A stretch of DNA of 64,000 nt from Thinopyrum elongatum (Eukaryota > Streptophyta > Magnoliopsida > Poales > Poaceae): contig CM022297.1 in NCBI GenBank assembly GCA_011799875.1, forward strand, positions 523,617,362-523,681,361, written 5' to 3'. The notes beneath the pieces were generated by a model that was not told the DNA's origin, did no database searches, and saw nothing but the letters and a program-made list of their open reading frames with translations. This document shows, piece by piece, positions 53,574 to 64,000 of this stretch. Both the position numbers and the translations under genes were made by a program. Position 1 is the stretch's first letter. Each line of letters opens with the position of its first letter.

Positions 53574-55290
53574 CACACCCGCTCCTCTCTCTCTCGATGG
53601 GTGCTTCACGTGCCTCTCGGTGCGGCACTTTGTTAAAGACTGTCGCGATCCCGTCCGCTGCCGGAGGTGCCGTCGCTCCGGGCACCGCGCTCACTCCCGC
53701 TCCTGCCCCATGGCTCCACCCCGCCCCCGTCCTCGTCCTGCCAGCTCCACCGCTCCACCACCGCCTCCGCCCCCTCCTCCTCGCCGTGTACAGACGCCCT
53801 ACCCAGGGGCCTCCCGCCGCGCCTCAGGGGTCCCATCCTCGTTGCTGCCGCACCGCCTCCCGGCCGAGCCAAGCAGCAGTGTGGCCCGTGCCTCTCCTCC
53901 TCCCCCCGCCCGCGACATCTCCCTCTCCTCGGTGGTCTCTTCCCCGCCGCGGTCTCCGCATGTCGGGCCCGTGCTGTGTGGCCACCCGGAGCCGGCTCCC
54001 CTGCCGGTGGTCGTGGCCTCCCCCCCCCGAGCTCGTGCTGCCGAGGGGCCCGCCGTTGTCTAGTGACCCGTCCCTCTCGTCCCACTCCTCCTCTTCCTCG
54101 GGCACGGTCGTTTCCTCCGGCACTCCGTCCTTCGACCATGACTCCGACCGGCCGGATTTCATCGAAGTTTTCATGCCGGAGGAGGACTACGAGGCTGCCA
54201 TGCGTCTCGCGGTCGTCTCCATCGAACCGCCATCCGCGTTCATAAACGCGAAGGTGGCTGTCCAGACGGTGCTGGCGCGGGAGATGCCCGACCTCGCCTT
54301 CGACGTCGTTCCCTCCTCCGTCGGGGTGATGTACCTCTGCTTCACCTCCTGGGCGGAGCGCGAGGTGGCCATGTAGCATCAGCCCTACCCTCGTCAGGGG
54401 GCGTGCATCGATCTGTTCCGTGAGGAGCTGTTCGGTCGCGTGCCGGAGCATGCGCGTTTCTGCGTGCTACTTGCGGCCACCTCCTTTCCCACCGAGTTCC
54501 TCAACCCCGCCGGCATCCGCGCTGCCTTCTCTGGTTTCGGCAAGCTCATGGAGACGGACCCCAGGGTGCTGGCCGGCAGAGAGCTGGCCACCGTGTGTGT
54601 CGTGGTGCTCATGGAACGCCCGCGCGACGTCCTCTGTGACGTGTGGCCTTGGGGGGCGCTGGGGGCCCGCGTCATCACTGTCGAGCCTCTCAAGTTCTGG
54701 GACATGGCCGAGTCATTCACGGACGACGGCGAGTACATCCCGCTCTTCAAGGACCCGCCACCGCCGTTCGCTCACAACTAGTCACTCCTCCATGGCCGTC
54801 CGATCCAGCGCCCTCTTTGTGCTGGGGCAGCTCTGGCGCTCGCTTGGCCTCCCTCCTCCGCGTCCTCGACGCGCCCCCTTCCCCGCGCCTCCCGCCACTG
54901 ACCTCGGTGGTGCTTGGAGCCCGGGCCCCCTCCAGCTCTCCCCCCGTGGCTCATGGGGGGCGCGTTCCTCCGTCATCATCTCCGAGCTCGGTGCTGAGGA
55001 GGAAGCGGCTGGGCTCGTGGAGGCGACCGTCCCCGCCACGGAGCAGCGTCGGAGCTCCCGCTTGGCCCTCTTGGAGTCAGCCATCTTCGTCAACATGGAG
55101 GAGAAGGCGGTCAAGCGTCGTGCTCTCAAGGACGCTCTCCTTGGGTGCTCCCCCAGGCTGTAGGGCAAAGCTATTCGCGCCAAGGTCCTGGACGCGGTCG
55201 TCCTCCCTCTGGGCAAGAAGGCAGTGGCTGAACTCCGTGAGGCCGCTGCGATCCCGTCGCCCTCGGTGCCCCGCTCGGCTGATGTGTAGC
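53574..55290 (+). pseudogene. LINE ORF1 with CCHC zinc knuckles (broken)
   Basis: Begins inside the zinc-knuckle region: CFTCLSVRHFVKDC is a Cx2Cx4Hx4C knuckle and CRRCRRSGHRAHSRSC a second, diverged one. A Pro-rich stretch follows, with a shift near 53700-54060, then PDFIEVFMPEEDYEAA and PSSVGVMYLCFTSWAE, a TAG at 54374, GRVPEHARFCVLL, and FWDMAESFTDDGEYIP to a stop at 54781. In another frame RRSSRLALLESAIF, KAVKRRALKDALLGCS, TAG at 55161 and LPLGKKAVAELRE give the usual ORF1 C-terminus. ORF1 proteins bind the LINE RNA. Its 5' part is separated or lost at the LTR-like unit. Confidence 0.75.
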
Positions 55291-55948
55291 CGCGCCGCTC
55301 CTATGAGCCATTCCTGGCCGCGCCCCCGGCGCTGCCCCCTTTGCTGCTACCCGCCGGTTTGGAAGGCTTGCATCGCTCCATCGCCTGCTGTTTGTCTCGT
55401 CCTTAGGTTTTGTCCTGTGTGTCTCCATGGCTAGCCCATCGTTTGTAACTCTTTCCTGTCTCTCTTGCAATGTGCAAGGGCTTGGGGAGCCTGATAAATG
55501 CGATCGTGTGCGTGCGACGGTTGCCTCGACGAACCCTTGTGTTGTTTGTCTCCAAGAATCCAAACTCGCTTGCTTAGACGCGCGAAAGCTCGCCTCCTTT
55601 TTCTCCAGTCCCCTCTCGGCCTTCTCTGCTAAAAACGCTGACGGGAGCCGCGGAGGTGTCGTCACGGCCTGGGATCCTCGCCTCTTCGCTCTTGTCTCCT
55701 CGGCCTCCTCCCGTTTTTCTCACACCGTCGCCCTCAGCTCGACCACTCCTGATCTTTCTTTCATGGTTACTAACGTCTATGCGCTAGCCGATCACTCGTT
55801 CACGGGGGACTTCGTTCTTGACATTCATGATGTTACCGCGAGCGTTACCCTCCCCTAGCTGGTTGTGGGCGACTTTAACCTGATTTGTTCCCCCCTTAGA
55901 AGAACAACAGTAACTTTGTCGCTACTCGAGCGGCCGCCTTTAACTCTT

Positions 55949-56848
55949 GAGAGAATTCCTTATTTGGCCCTTTATTAAATTGTGCTTCCCTTTTTGGCCC
56001 AAGAAACTTGTTTCTTCCCTTTTTGACACTCAAACTTTATTTTGTTCCCTATGTGATACTTTCGTCAGTTTTGGCTAGTAACGGAGTTAAGTCTGACCTA
56101 AAAAGTCCGTTTTACCCCTAGTGTAGTATGTGACCAGATTATTTACATGCAAACACAGAGGTAATGTGATATGTATTTTGTCACTGTTGAATAAACAAAC
56201 AAAAAATAGTACTATGTGTATAATCATAAAAAAATTGCAGGGGAAGAATAATAATATGAGTGAAACAATGACGACAAATTATTATTTTTGCGGAATAAAA
56301 AGAACAATGACGACAGATCCAATCGATCAAGAGCTAGCTTCTACCGGTGACGTGAGGTAATAGACGAGTGTGCACTATTCCAGGCAAAATCGATCAAACT
56401 GCTAGCATCCGCTTCTTGTGCTTGCTTTGCACGTAGTGTGTTAGCTCCTATGAAGCACCGATACGCACACAAGTACTCCTACACGACAAGCATGCACACA
56501 CACTCAGCAAGCATGCACGCATGCAAGCGGCAGCAAGCACGCAGCGATCACGCACGCAGCACGGTACCAACAAGGCAGCAAGCACGCGCCGGCGGTGGTG
56601 GCAGCAATAGCGGGGCGCGCTCGTGCAGTCGACCCCAAATACTCGATCCAATCTTTTTTTGCTGACATATTACCACCAGGGGCAGAATTGTCTTTCTACA
56701 TGCCATTTAACATCGTCGGATGGAAAAATGGATGAAAGTGTCACATACGGAACAAAATGAAGTTTAAGTGCCTTGAATGGAAGAAAAAAGTTTTTTGGGC
56801 CAAAAAGGGAAGCAAAATTTAAGAAAGAACCAAATAAGGAATTCTCTC
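55949..56848. mobile_element. MULE-type non-autonomous element, 900 bp, 9-bp target duplication
   Basis: Inverted repeats of at least 115 bp: GAGAGAATTCCTTATTTGG, TGCTTCCCTTTTTGGCCCAA, TTTTGTTCCCTATGTGA on the left against the complement of the right end. TTAACTCTT is present on both sides (55940-55948, 56849-56857), the 9-bp duplication of Mutator-like elements. Interior: A/T-rich left half and a GC-rich right half with repeated AGCAAGCACGC words (56500-56600). No transposase or captured gene recognised. Confidence 0.9.
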
Positions 56849-57508
56849 TTAACTCTTTGATCAACTCTGTGGCTTGGTTTGAGTGGCCGCTCACTGATCG
56901 CCTCCATACTCGGACCAACAAACGACCCCCCTGACCCTGGCTCTCTTAGACAGGGCTTTTTTCGACACCGCCTGGGATGCCCGTTTCCCTGACTCCTCGC
57001 TCTGCTCTCTCGCCCGCACTGCTAGTGATCATATCCCTCTTGTTGTCTCCGCCTCAACGAAAATCCCCTCCTCTACCCGCTTCTTCTTTGAGAACGCTTG
57101 GCTCTCGGACCCTCTCTTCCTCCCCACCACCATCCCCTCTTGGACGGGGGCTCGCTGTGCTAGGGACGCGGTCGGGGACCTTGCCTCTCGTAAGAAGGCC
57201 TTCCGGTCCATGGCCAAAACCTGGAAACGACAACACCTCCTTTTTCCCACTTTCCAGAATGACTGTGTTTTTATTGTTGATCTAATGGATTTCTTAGAGG
57301 AGTCTAGGCATCTTTCTGTAGAGGAGGACTGCTTGCGTGCGGATGCCCGCTCTGCTCTTGACGGGGCCGTCCTACGTCAGGCGGCGTACTGGAAGCAGCG
57401 GGGGAAATGCCGTGGAGTGCGGGAGGGCGACGAGAACACTCATTTCTTCCAGGCTCAGGCCTCGCAGCGGCGGCGCGGGAACTGCATCCGCGTCCTGGAC
57501 GTGGAGGG

Positions 57509-59259
57509 TGTTGGGAAACGTTGCATGGAAAAAAAATTCTACGCACACGCAATGATCTATCGATGGAGATGCATAGCAACGAGGAGGAGAGTGTGTCTAT
57601 GTACCCTCGTAGACCATAAGCGGAAGCGTTTCACAACACGGTTGATGTAGTCGAACTTCTTCGCACTTCAACCGATCAAGTACCGAACGCATGGCCCCTC
57701 CGCGTTCTGCACACGTTCAGCTCGGTGACGTCCCTCGCCTTCTTGATCCAGCAAGATGTCAAGGTAGTAGATGAGTTCCGTCAGCACGACGGCGTGGTGA
57801 CGGTGATGGTGAAGTCATCTCCCAGGGCTTCGCCTAAGCACTACGAAAATATGACCGGGGGTGTAAACGGTGAAGGGGGGCGCCGCACACGGCTAGGCAA
57901 TTGTCTTGGGTGTGCTAGGCACCCCTCTCCCACATATATATATATGTGGAAGGCGGAGGGGAGACGCTAGGGCGCGCCCTAGGGCTGGCCGCCAGCCCCA
58001 TAGGGGCCCTGCCTTGCCCTGCGCCCCCCCCCCACCCCCGCCATGTTTTCCCAAGGTGGAAGGAAAGAGGAGGAGAGAGAAGGAAGTGGGAATCCTAATC
58101 CGCACTTTCCTTTCCCTTCTCCCCTTTCCTTCTCCTCATTAGGCCGGCCCATATGGGGGGGGCTGGTGCGTTTCCTCTCTTGGCCCATAAGGCCCATATC
58201 TTTTGCCGGGGGTGCCCGGAACCCCTTTCGGTGACCCGATAAGTACCCGGTACCCCCCGAAACACTTCCGGTGTCCGAATACCATCTTCCTATATATCAA
58301 TCTTTACCTCTCGACCATTTCGAGACTCCTCATCATGTCCGTGATCTCATCCGGGACTCTGAACAACATTCGGTCACCAAATCACATAACTCATATAATA
58401 CTATATCGTCAACAAACGTTAAGCGTGCGGACCCTACGGGTTCGAGAACTATGTAGACATGACCGAGACACCTCTCCGGTCAATAACCAATAGCGGAACC
58501 TGGATGCCCATATTGGCTACTACATATTCTACGAAGATCTTTATCGGTCGAACCATTACGACAACATACGTAATTCCCTTTGTCCATTGATATGTTACTT
58601 GCCTGAGATTCGATCGTCGGTATCTTCATACCTAGTTCAATCTCGTTACCGGTAAGTCTCTTTACTCGTTCCGTAGTACATCACCTCGTGACTAACTCCT
58701 TAGTCGTTTGCTTGCAAGCTTATGATGTGTATTGCCGAGAGGGCCCATAGATACCTCTCCGATACTCGGAGTGACAAATCCTAATCTCGATCTATGCCAA
58801 CTCAACAAACACCTTCGGAGATACCTGTAGAGCATCTTTATAATCACCCAGTTACGTTGTAACGTTTGATAGCACACAAGGCATTCCTCCGGTATCCGGG
58901 AGTTGCATAATCTCATAGTCGAAGGAATATGTATTTGATATGAAGAAAGCAATAGCAATAAAACTGAACAATCATTATGCTAAGCTAACGGATGGGTCTT
59001 GTCCATCACATCATTCTCCTAATGATGTGATCCTGTTATCAAATGACAACTCATGTCCATGGTTAGGAAACCATAACCATCTTTGATCAACGAGCTAGTC
59101 AAGTAGAGGCTCACTAGGGACACGGTGTTTGTTTATGTATTCACACATGTATTTAGGTTTCCGATCAATACAATTCTAGCATGAATAATAAACCTTTATC
59201 ATGAATAAGGAAATATAAAATAACAACTTTATTATTGCCTCTAGGGCATATTTCTTTCA
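57509..59259 (-). mobile_element. Solo LTR of a BARE/WIS/Angela-type Copia element
   Basis: On the minus strand it starts TGAAAGAAATATGCCCTAGA and ends CGTTTCCCAACA, 1751 bp. GAGGG (57504-57508) and GACGG (59260-59264) flank it, a 5-bp duplication with one mismatch. Removing the LTR and one flank copy restores the LINE ORF2 frame. Internal sequence is absent, so it is a solo LTR. The start motif and length match the BARE/WIS/Angela group of Triticeae. Confidence 0.92.
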
Positions 59260-59484
59260 GACGGGGCTCACGTCATGGCGCATGCAGCCAAGGTCGAGGC
59301 TCTCCTGGGCTTCTACTCCGGCCTCTTGGGCCGGGACTCGTAGCCCACCTGGCGCTTCGATGTGCCGGCTCTCTACGCGGGTGTTCCCCCTGTCGACGGG
59401 GCTGCCCTGGTGGCCCCTTTCGACATGGACGAGATCAAGGCCGCCGCTCTCTCCCTCGACCGGACAAGTGCCCCGGGCCCCGAC

Positions 59485-61253
59485 TGTTGGGAAACGTAGC
59501 ATGCAATTTCAAAAAAATTCCTACGCTCACGCAAGATCTATCTAGGAGATGCATAGCAATGAGGGGGGAGAGTGTGTCTATGTACCCTCGTAGACCGAAA
59601 GCGTAAGCATTTGACAACGCGGTTGATGTAGTCGAACTTCTTCTCGTTCCGACCGATCAAGCACCGAACGTACGGCACCTCCGAGTTCTGCACACGTTCA
59701 GCTCGATGACGTCCCTCGAACTCTTGATCCAGCAAAGTGTCGAGGAAGTAGATGAGTTCCGTCAGCACGATGGCGTGGTGATGGTGATGGTGAAGTGATC
59801 CGCGCAGGGCTTCGAGTAAGCACCGCGAGAATATGACCGAGGGTGTAATCTGTGGAGGGGGGTGCCGCACACGGCTAACAGTTGATGTTGTGTGTTCTAG
59901 GCGCCTCCCTCCCCACATATATATAGGTGGGAGGGAGAGGGAGAAGCCAAGCGGGGCGCCCCAATTAGGCCGAATCCTACTTGGGGTTCCTCCCCAATTC
60001 GCCCCCCCCCTTCCTTATTAACCAGAGGGGAAAGGAAAGAGAGAGGGGAGGGAAGGAAGGGAGAGGCCGAATCCTCCCCTTTCCTTCTCCCTTCCCCTCT
60101 TTCCTTCTCCTCCTATTTCGGCCTATATGGAGGCGCACCAGCCCCTTGTGGGCTGGTATGTCCCTCTCTTGGCCCATAAGGCCCATATCTTTGCCGGGGG
60201 GTGCCCGGAACCCCTTCCGTTGACCCGATATGTACCCGGTACTCTCCGGAACACTTCCGGTGTCCGAATACCATCGTCCTATATATCAATCTTTACGTCT
60301 CGACCATTTTGAGACTCCTCGTCATGCCCTTGATCTCATCTGGGACTCCTAACAACATTCGGTCACCAAATCACATAACTCATATAATACAAAATCATCA
60401 TCGAACGTTAAGCGTGCGGACCCTACGGGTTTGAGAACTATGTAGACATGACCGAGACACCTCTCCGGTCAATAACCAATAGCGGAACCTGGATGCTCAT
60501 ATTTGCTCTTACATATTATACGAAGATCTTTATCGGTCGAACCGTTATCACAACATACGTTATTCCCTTTGTCCATCGGTATGTTACTTGCCCTAGATTC
60601 GATTGTCGGTATCTTCATACCTAGTTCAATCTCGTTACCGGCAAGTCTCTTTACTCGTTCCTTAATACATCATCCTGTAACTAACTCATTAGTCACTTTG
60701 CTTGCAAGGCTTCTTATGATGTGCATTACCGAGAGGGCCCAGAGATACCTCTCTGATACTCGGAGTGACAAATCCTAATCTTGATCTATGCCAACCCAAC
60801 AGACACCTTCGGAGATACCTGTAGAGCATCTTTATAATCACCCGGTTACATTGTGACGTTTGATAGCACACAAGGCATTCCTCCGGTATCCGGGAGTTGC
60901 ATAATCTCATAGTCGAAGGAATATGTATTTGATATGAAGAAAGCAGTAGCAATAAAACTGAACGATCATTATGCTAAGCTAACGGATGGGTCTTGTCCAT
61001 CACATCATTCTCCTAATGATGTGATCCCGTTATCAAATGAGAACTCATGTCCATGGTCAGGAAACCTTAACCATCTTTGATTAACAAGCTAGTCAAGTAG
61101 AGGCTCACTAGGGACATAGTGTTTGTTTATGTATTCACACATGTATTTAAGTTTCCGATCAATACAATTCTAGCATAAATAATAAACCTTTATCATGAAT
61201 AAGGAAATATAAAATAACAAATTTATTATTGCCTCTAGGGCATATTTCCATCA
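59485..61253 (-). repeat. 3' LTR of the BARE/WIS/Angela-type element
   Basis: Starts (minus) TGATGGAAATATGCCCTAGA and ends TACGTTTCCCAACA. Very similar along its length to the solo LTR at 57509-59259, with a different central part (59890-60120). Confidence 0.93.
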
Positions 61254-61261
61254 GTCTCCCA

Positions 61262-61405
61262 CTTGCACTAGAGTCAATAATCTAGTTCACATCACCATGT
61301 GATTTAACACCCATAGTTCACATCGCCATGTGACCAACACCCAAAGAGTTTACTAGAGTCAATAATCTAGTTCACATCGCCATGTGATTAACACCCAAAG
61401 AGTAC
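61262..61405. repeat. Tandem duplication just inside the 3' LTR
   Basis: ACTAGAGTCAATAATCTAGT followed by CACATCGCCATGTGA and ACACCCAAAGAGT occurs twice, with a third partial copy. This lies between the end of pol and the polypurine tract. Confidence 0.85.
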
Positions 61406-61429
61406 TAAGGTGTGATCATGTTTTGCTTG

Positions 61430-64000
61430 TGAGAGAGGTTTAGTCAACGGGTCTGTCACATTCAGATCCGTATGTATTTTGCAAATTTCTATGTCTACAA
61501 TGCTCTGCATGGAGCTACTCTAGGTAATTGCTCCCACTTTCAATATGTATCCATATCGAAACTCAGAGTCATCCGGATCGGTGTCAAAGCTTGTATCAAC
61601 GTAACTCTTTACGACGAACTCTTTATCACCTCCATAACCGAGAAACATTTCCTTAGTCCTCTCAGGTAACTAAGGATAATTTTGACCGATGTCCAGTGAT
61701 CTACTCCTGGATCACTATTGTACCCCCTTGCCAAACTCATGGCAGGTACGCAATAGGTCTGGTACACAACATGGCATACTTTATAGAACCTATGCCTAAG
61801 GCATAGGGAATGACTTTCATTCTCTCTCTATCTTCTGTCGTGGTCGGGCTTTGAGTCTTACTCAACTTCACACCTTGTAACACATGCAAGAACCCTTTCT
61901 TTGACTGATCCATTTTGAACTTCTTCAAAACTTTGTCAAGGTATGTGCTTTGTGAAAGTCCTATTAAGCGTCTTGATCTATCTCTATAGATCCTGATGCC
62001 CAATTTATAAGCAGCTTTACCGAGGTCTTTCATTGAAAAACTCTTATTCAAGTATCCTTTTATGCTATCCAGAAATTCTATATCATTTTCAATCAACAAT
62101 ATGTCATCTACATATAATATCAGAAATGCTACACAGCTTTCAATCACTTTATTGTAAATACAGGCTTCACCGTAAGTCTGTATAAAACCATATGCTTTGA
62201 TCACCTTATCGAAGCGTATATTCCAACTCCGAGATGCTTGCACGAGTCCATAGATGGATCGCTGAAGCTTGCTCACTTTGTCAACACCTTTAAGATCGAC
62301 AAATCCTTCTGGTTGCATCATATACAACTCTTCTTTAAGATATCCATTAAGGAATGCAGTTTTTGACGTGCATTTGCCAGATTTCATAATAATAAAATGT
62401 GGCAATTGCTAACATGATTCGGACAGACTTAAGCATCGCTACGGGTGAGAAATTCTCATCGTAGTCAACTCCTTGAACTTGTCGAAAACCTTTTGCGACA
62501 AGTCGAACTTTGTACATAGTGACATTACTATCAGCGTCAGTCTTCTTCTTGAAGATCCATTTATTCTCAATAGCTTGCCGATCATCGGGCAAGTCTACCA
62601 AAGTCCACACTTTGTTCTCATACATGGATCCTATCTCAGATTTCATGGCCTCAAGCCATCTGTCGGAATCTGGGCTTATCATAGCTTCTTCATAGTTCGT
62701 AGGTTCGCCATGGTCTTATAACATGACTTCCAGGACAGGATTACCGTACCACTCTGGTGCGGAACGTGTTCTGGTCGACCTACGAAGTTCTGTAGTAACT
62801 TGATCTAAAGTTTCATGATCATCATCATTAGCTTCCTCTTTGGTTGGTGTAGGCATCACGGGAACTGTTTTCTTGTGATGTGCTACTCTCCAATTCGAGA
62901 GAAGGTACGATTTCCTCATCAAGTTCTACTTTTCTCCCACTCACTTCTTTCGAGAGAAATTCCTTCTCTAGAAAGGACCCATTCTTAGCAACAAATATCT
63001 TGCCTTAGGGTATCCTATGAAGACGCACTTCTCCGATTTTAGGTTCGAGCTTATCAGGCTGAAGCCTTTTGACATAAGCATCGCATCCCCAAACTTTAAG
63101 AAACGACAGCTTAGGTTTCTTGCCAAACCATAGTCCATACGGTGTTGTCTCAACGGATTTAGACGGTGCCCAATTTAACGTGAATGCGGTTGTCTCTAAT
63201 GCATAACCCCAAAAACGATAGTGGTAAATCGGTAAGAGACATCATAGAACGCACCATATCCAATAAAGTACGGTTACGATGTTCGGACACACCATTACGC
63301 TGTGGTGTTCCAGGTAGCGTGAGTTGTGGAACTATTTCACATTGTTTTAAATGAAGTCCAAACTCGTAATCAAATATTCGCCTCCGCGATTAGATCGTAG
63401 AAACTTTATTTTCTTGTTACGATGATTCTCCACTTCACTCTGAAATTCTTTGAACTTTTCAAATGTTTCAGACTTGTGTTTCATCAAGTCGATATACCCA
63501 TATCTGCTCAAATCATCTGTGAAGATCAGAAAATAACGATACCCGCCGCGTGCCTCAACACTAATCGGACCGCATACATCGGTATGTATTATTTCCAATA
63601 AGTCATTAGCTCGCTCAATTGTTCCGGAGAACGGAGTTTTAGTCATCTTGCCCATGAGGCATGGTTCGCAAGTATCAAATGATTCATAATCAAGTGATTC
63701 CAAAAGCCCATTTGCATGGAGTTTCTTCATGCGCTTTACACCAACATGACCTAAACGGCAGTGCCACAAATATGTTGCACTATCATTATCAACTTTGCAT
63801 CTTTTGGCATCAATATTATGAATATGTGTATCACTACGATCGAGATTCAACAAAAATAGACCACTCTTCAAGTGTGCATGACCATAAAAGATATTACTCA
63901 TATAAATAGAACAACCATTATTCTCTGATTTAAATGAATAACCGTCTCGCACTAAACAAGATCCAGATATAATGTTCATGCTCAACGCTGGCATCAAATA
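61430..64000 (-). pseudogene. Pol of the BARE/WIS/Angela-type element (integrase, RT, truncated RNase H)
   Basis: Reading right to left: the GAG-pre-integrase motif YLWHCRLGHVG, zinc residues in CEPCLMGK, the integrase core with HTDVCGP and LRSNRGGEY (Asn where the second catalytic Asp is expected), a frameshift near 63355, then NGVSEHRNRT and LSFLKVWGCDAYVK. RT follows with NKWIFKKKTDADSN, FSPVAMLKSVR, a shift near 62370, KTAFLNGYLKEELYMMQPEG and LYVDDILL, where the RT catalytic YVDD is intact. After 61737 only pieces of RNase H remain and the middle is deleted (IHTDLNVTDPLTKPL-like end in another frame). The copy cannot produce a working polyprotein. Confidence 0.9.

Larger units (their letters stand above)
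55427..59484 (+). pseudogene. LINE ORF2: APE-type endonuclease and start of the RT region, three times interrupted
   Basis: ATG at 55427 is followed by LSCNVQGLGEPDK, CVVCLQESK, RGGVVTAWDP, a TAG at 55856 and LVVGDFNLICSP, the endonuclease motifs N, E and D-x-N. A 900 bp MULE interrupts at 55949; after it come AFNSLINSVAWFEWPLTDR, then after a one-base shift LTLALLDRAFFDTAWDARF and SDHIPLV, the catalytic SDH. The pre-RT segment (FFFENAWLSDP, QRGKCRGVREGDENTHFFQ) runs to the solo LTR at 57509, and continues in frame at 59265 (AHVMAHAAKVEALLGFYSG, a TAG near 59341, then RTSAPGPD) until the BARE-type element at 59485. The RT itself would lie beyond the window. ORF2 nicks DNA and primes reverse transcription; this copy is inactive. 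Confidence 0.85.
59485..64000 (-). mobile_element. BARE/WIS/Angela-type Copia element, 3' part, continuing past the window
   Basis: A 1769 bp LTR (59485-61253) is followed to the right by GTCTCCC, the complement of the polypurine tract GGGAGAC, then by minus-strand pol. The order LTR, RNase H relic, RT, integrase towards the right shows the element runs from right to left and this is its 3' LTR. The expected flank on this side is CCGAC (59480-59484). The other LTR lies outside the window. Confidence 0.93.

Noticed and set aside
57509..61253. A single element bounded by the two BARE-type LTRs
   Set aside because: The 225 bp between them is LINE coding sequence, and the first LTR has its own target duplication.

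Overview
The window is nuclear DNA of a grass, almost certainly a Triticeae species (wheat, barley, Aegilops or a relative). The evidence is the repeat complement: two LTRs of the BARE/WIS/Angela Copia type (starting TG followed by ATATGCCCTAGAGG), Stowaway MITEs with CTCCCTCC-type ends, a CACTA transposon with CACTAGTAGAAAA termini and AACCGGGAC-type subterminal repeats, a PIF/Harbinger element with TAA target duplication, and GC-rich monocot-style exons. Roughly two thirds of the sequence is transposon derived. No rRNA, tRNA or CRISPR structure was recognised.

Three cellular genes can be supported. (1) A RADIALIS-like single-MYB/SANT gene on the minus strand (9152-9521), two exons, 96 aa. 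(2) A divergent protein of three ubiquitin-like domains on the minus strand (17175-17915), 246 aa, starting right after a polyubiquitin-style intron acceptor but lacking the Gly-Gly processing site and Lys48/Lys63. (3) APC10/DOC1, a subunit of the anaphase-promoting complex, on the plus strand (44140-46788), six exons, 204 aa, all splice sites canonical. They do not form a pathway; they are islands in repeat sequence.

Layout. 1-2488: right end of a Gypsy-type LTR retrotransposon carrying an antisense ORF (Transposase_28 type) and its LTR. 2489-7190: non-genic, with two copies of a ~0.9 kb unidentified repeat and a foldback element. 7191-7973: Harbinger remnant with a nested Stowaway. 9.1-9.7 kb: RADIALIS-like gene. 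10.3-16.9 kb: foldback element, a MULE-like element with long inverted repeats, two more copies of the ~0.9 kb repeat, a TA microsatellite. 16.9-18.4 kb: ubiquitin-like gene between two diverged direct repeats. 18390-27025: short-LTR Copia element holding a solo LTR (19483-23235), which itself holds another solo LTR (20085-22248); every layer has matching target-site duplications. 27.0-29.7 kb and 40.7-41.1 kb: tandem ~1 kb units carrying a conserved 57-nt exon-like block, split by a 10.9 kb CACTA element (29749-40692) with two decayed genes. 41.1-43.7 kb: a region with an orientation-switched GCTTCC/GGAAGC motif. 44.1-46.8 kb: APC10. 48.5-59.5 kb: LINE-type sequence interrupted by a ~4.1 kb LTR-like unit, a 900 bp MULE with a 9-bp target duplication, and a BARE-type solo LTR. 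59485-64000: minus-strand BARE/WIS/Angela-type element running off the window.

Most premature stops in the transposon genes are explained by single C-to-T (or G-to-A) changes, as expected for methylated silent DNA. The items most worth following are the tri-ubiquitin-like gene and its duplicated flanks, a ~460 bp near-palindrome inside the CACTA element, a duplicated splice donor in APC10 intron 5, the tandem 57-nt exon, and the motif field at 41.3-43.3 kb.
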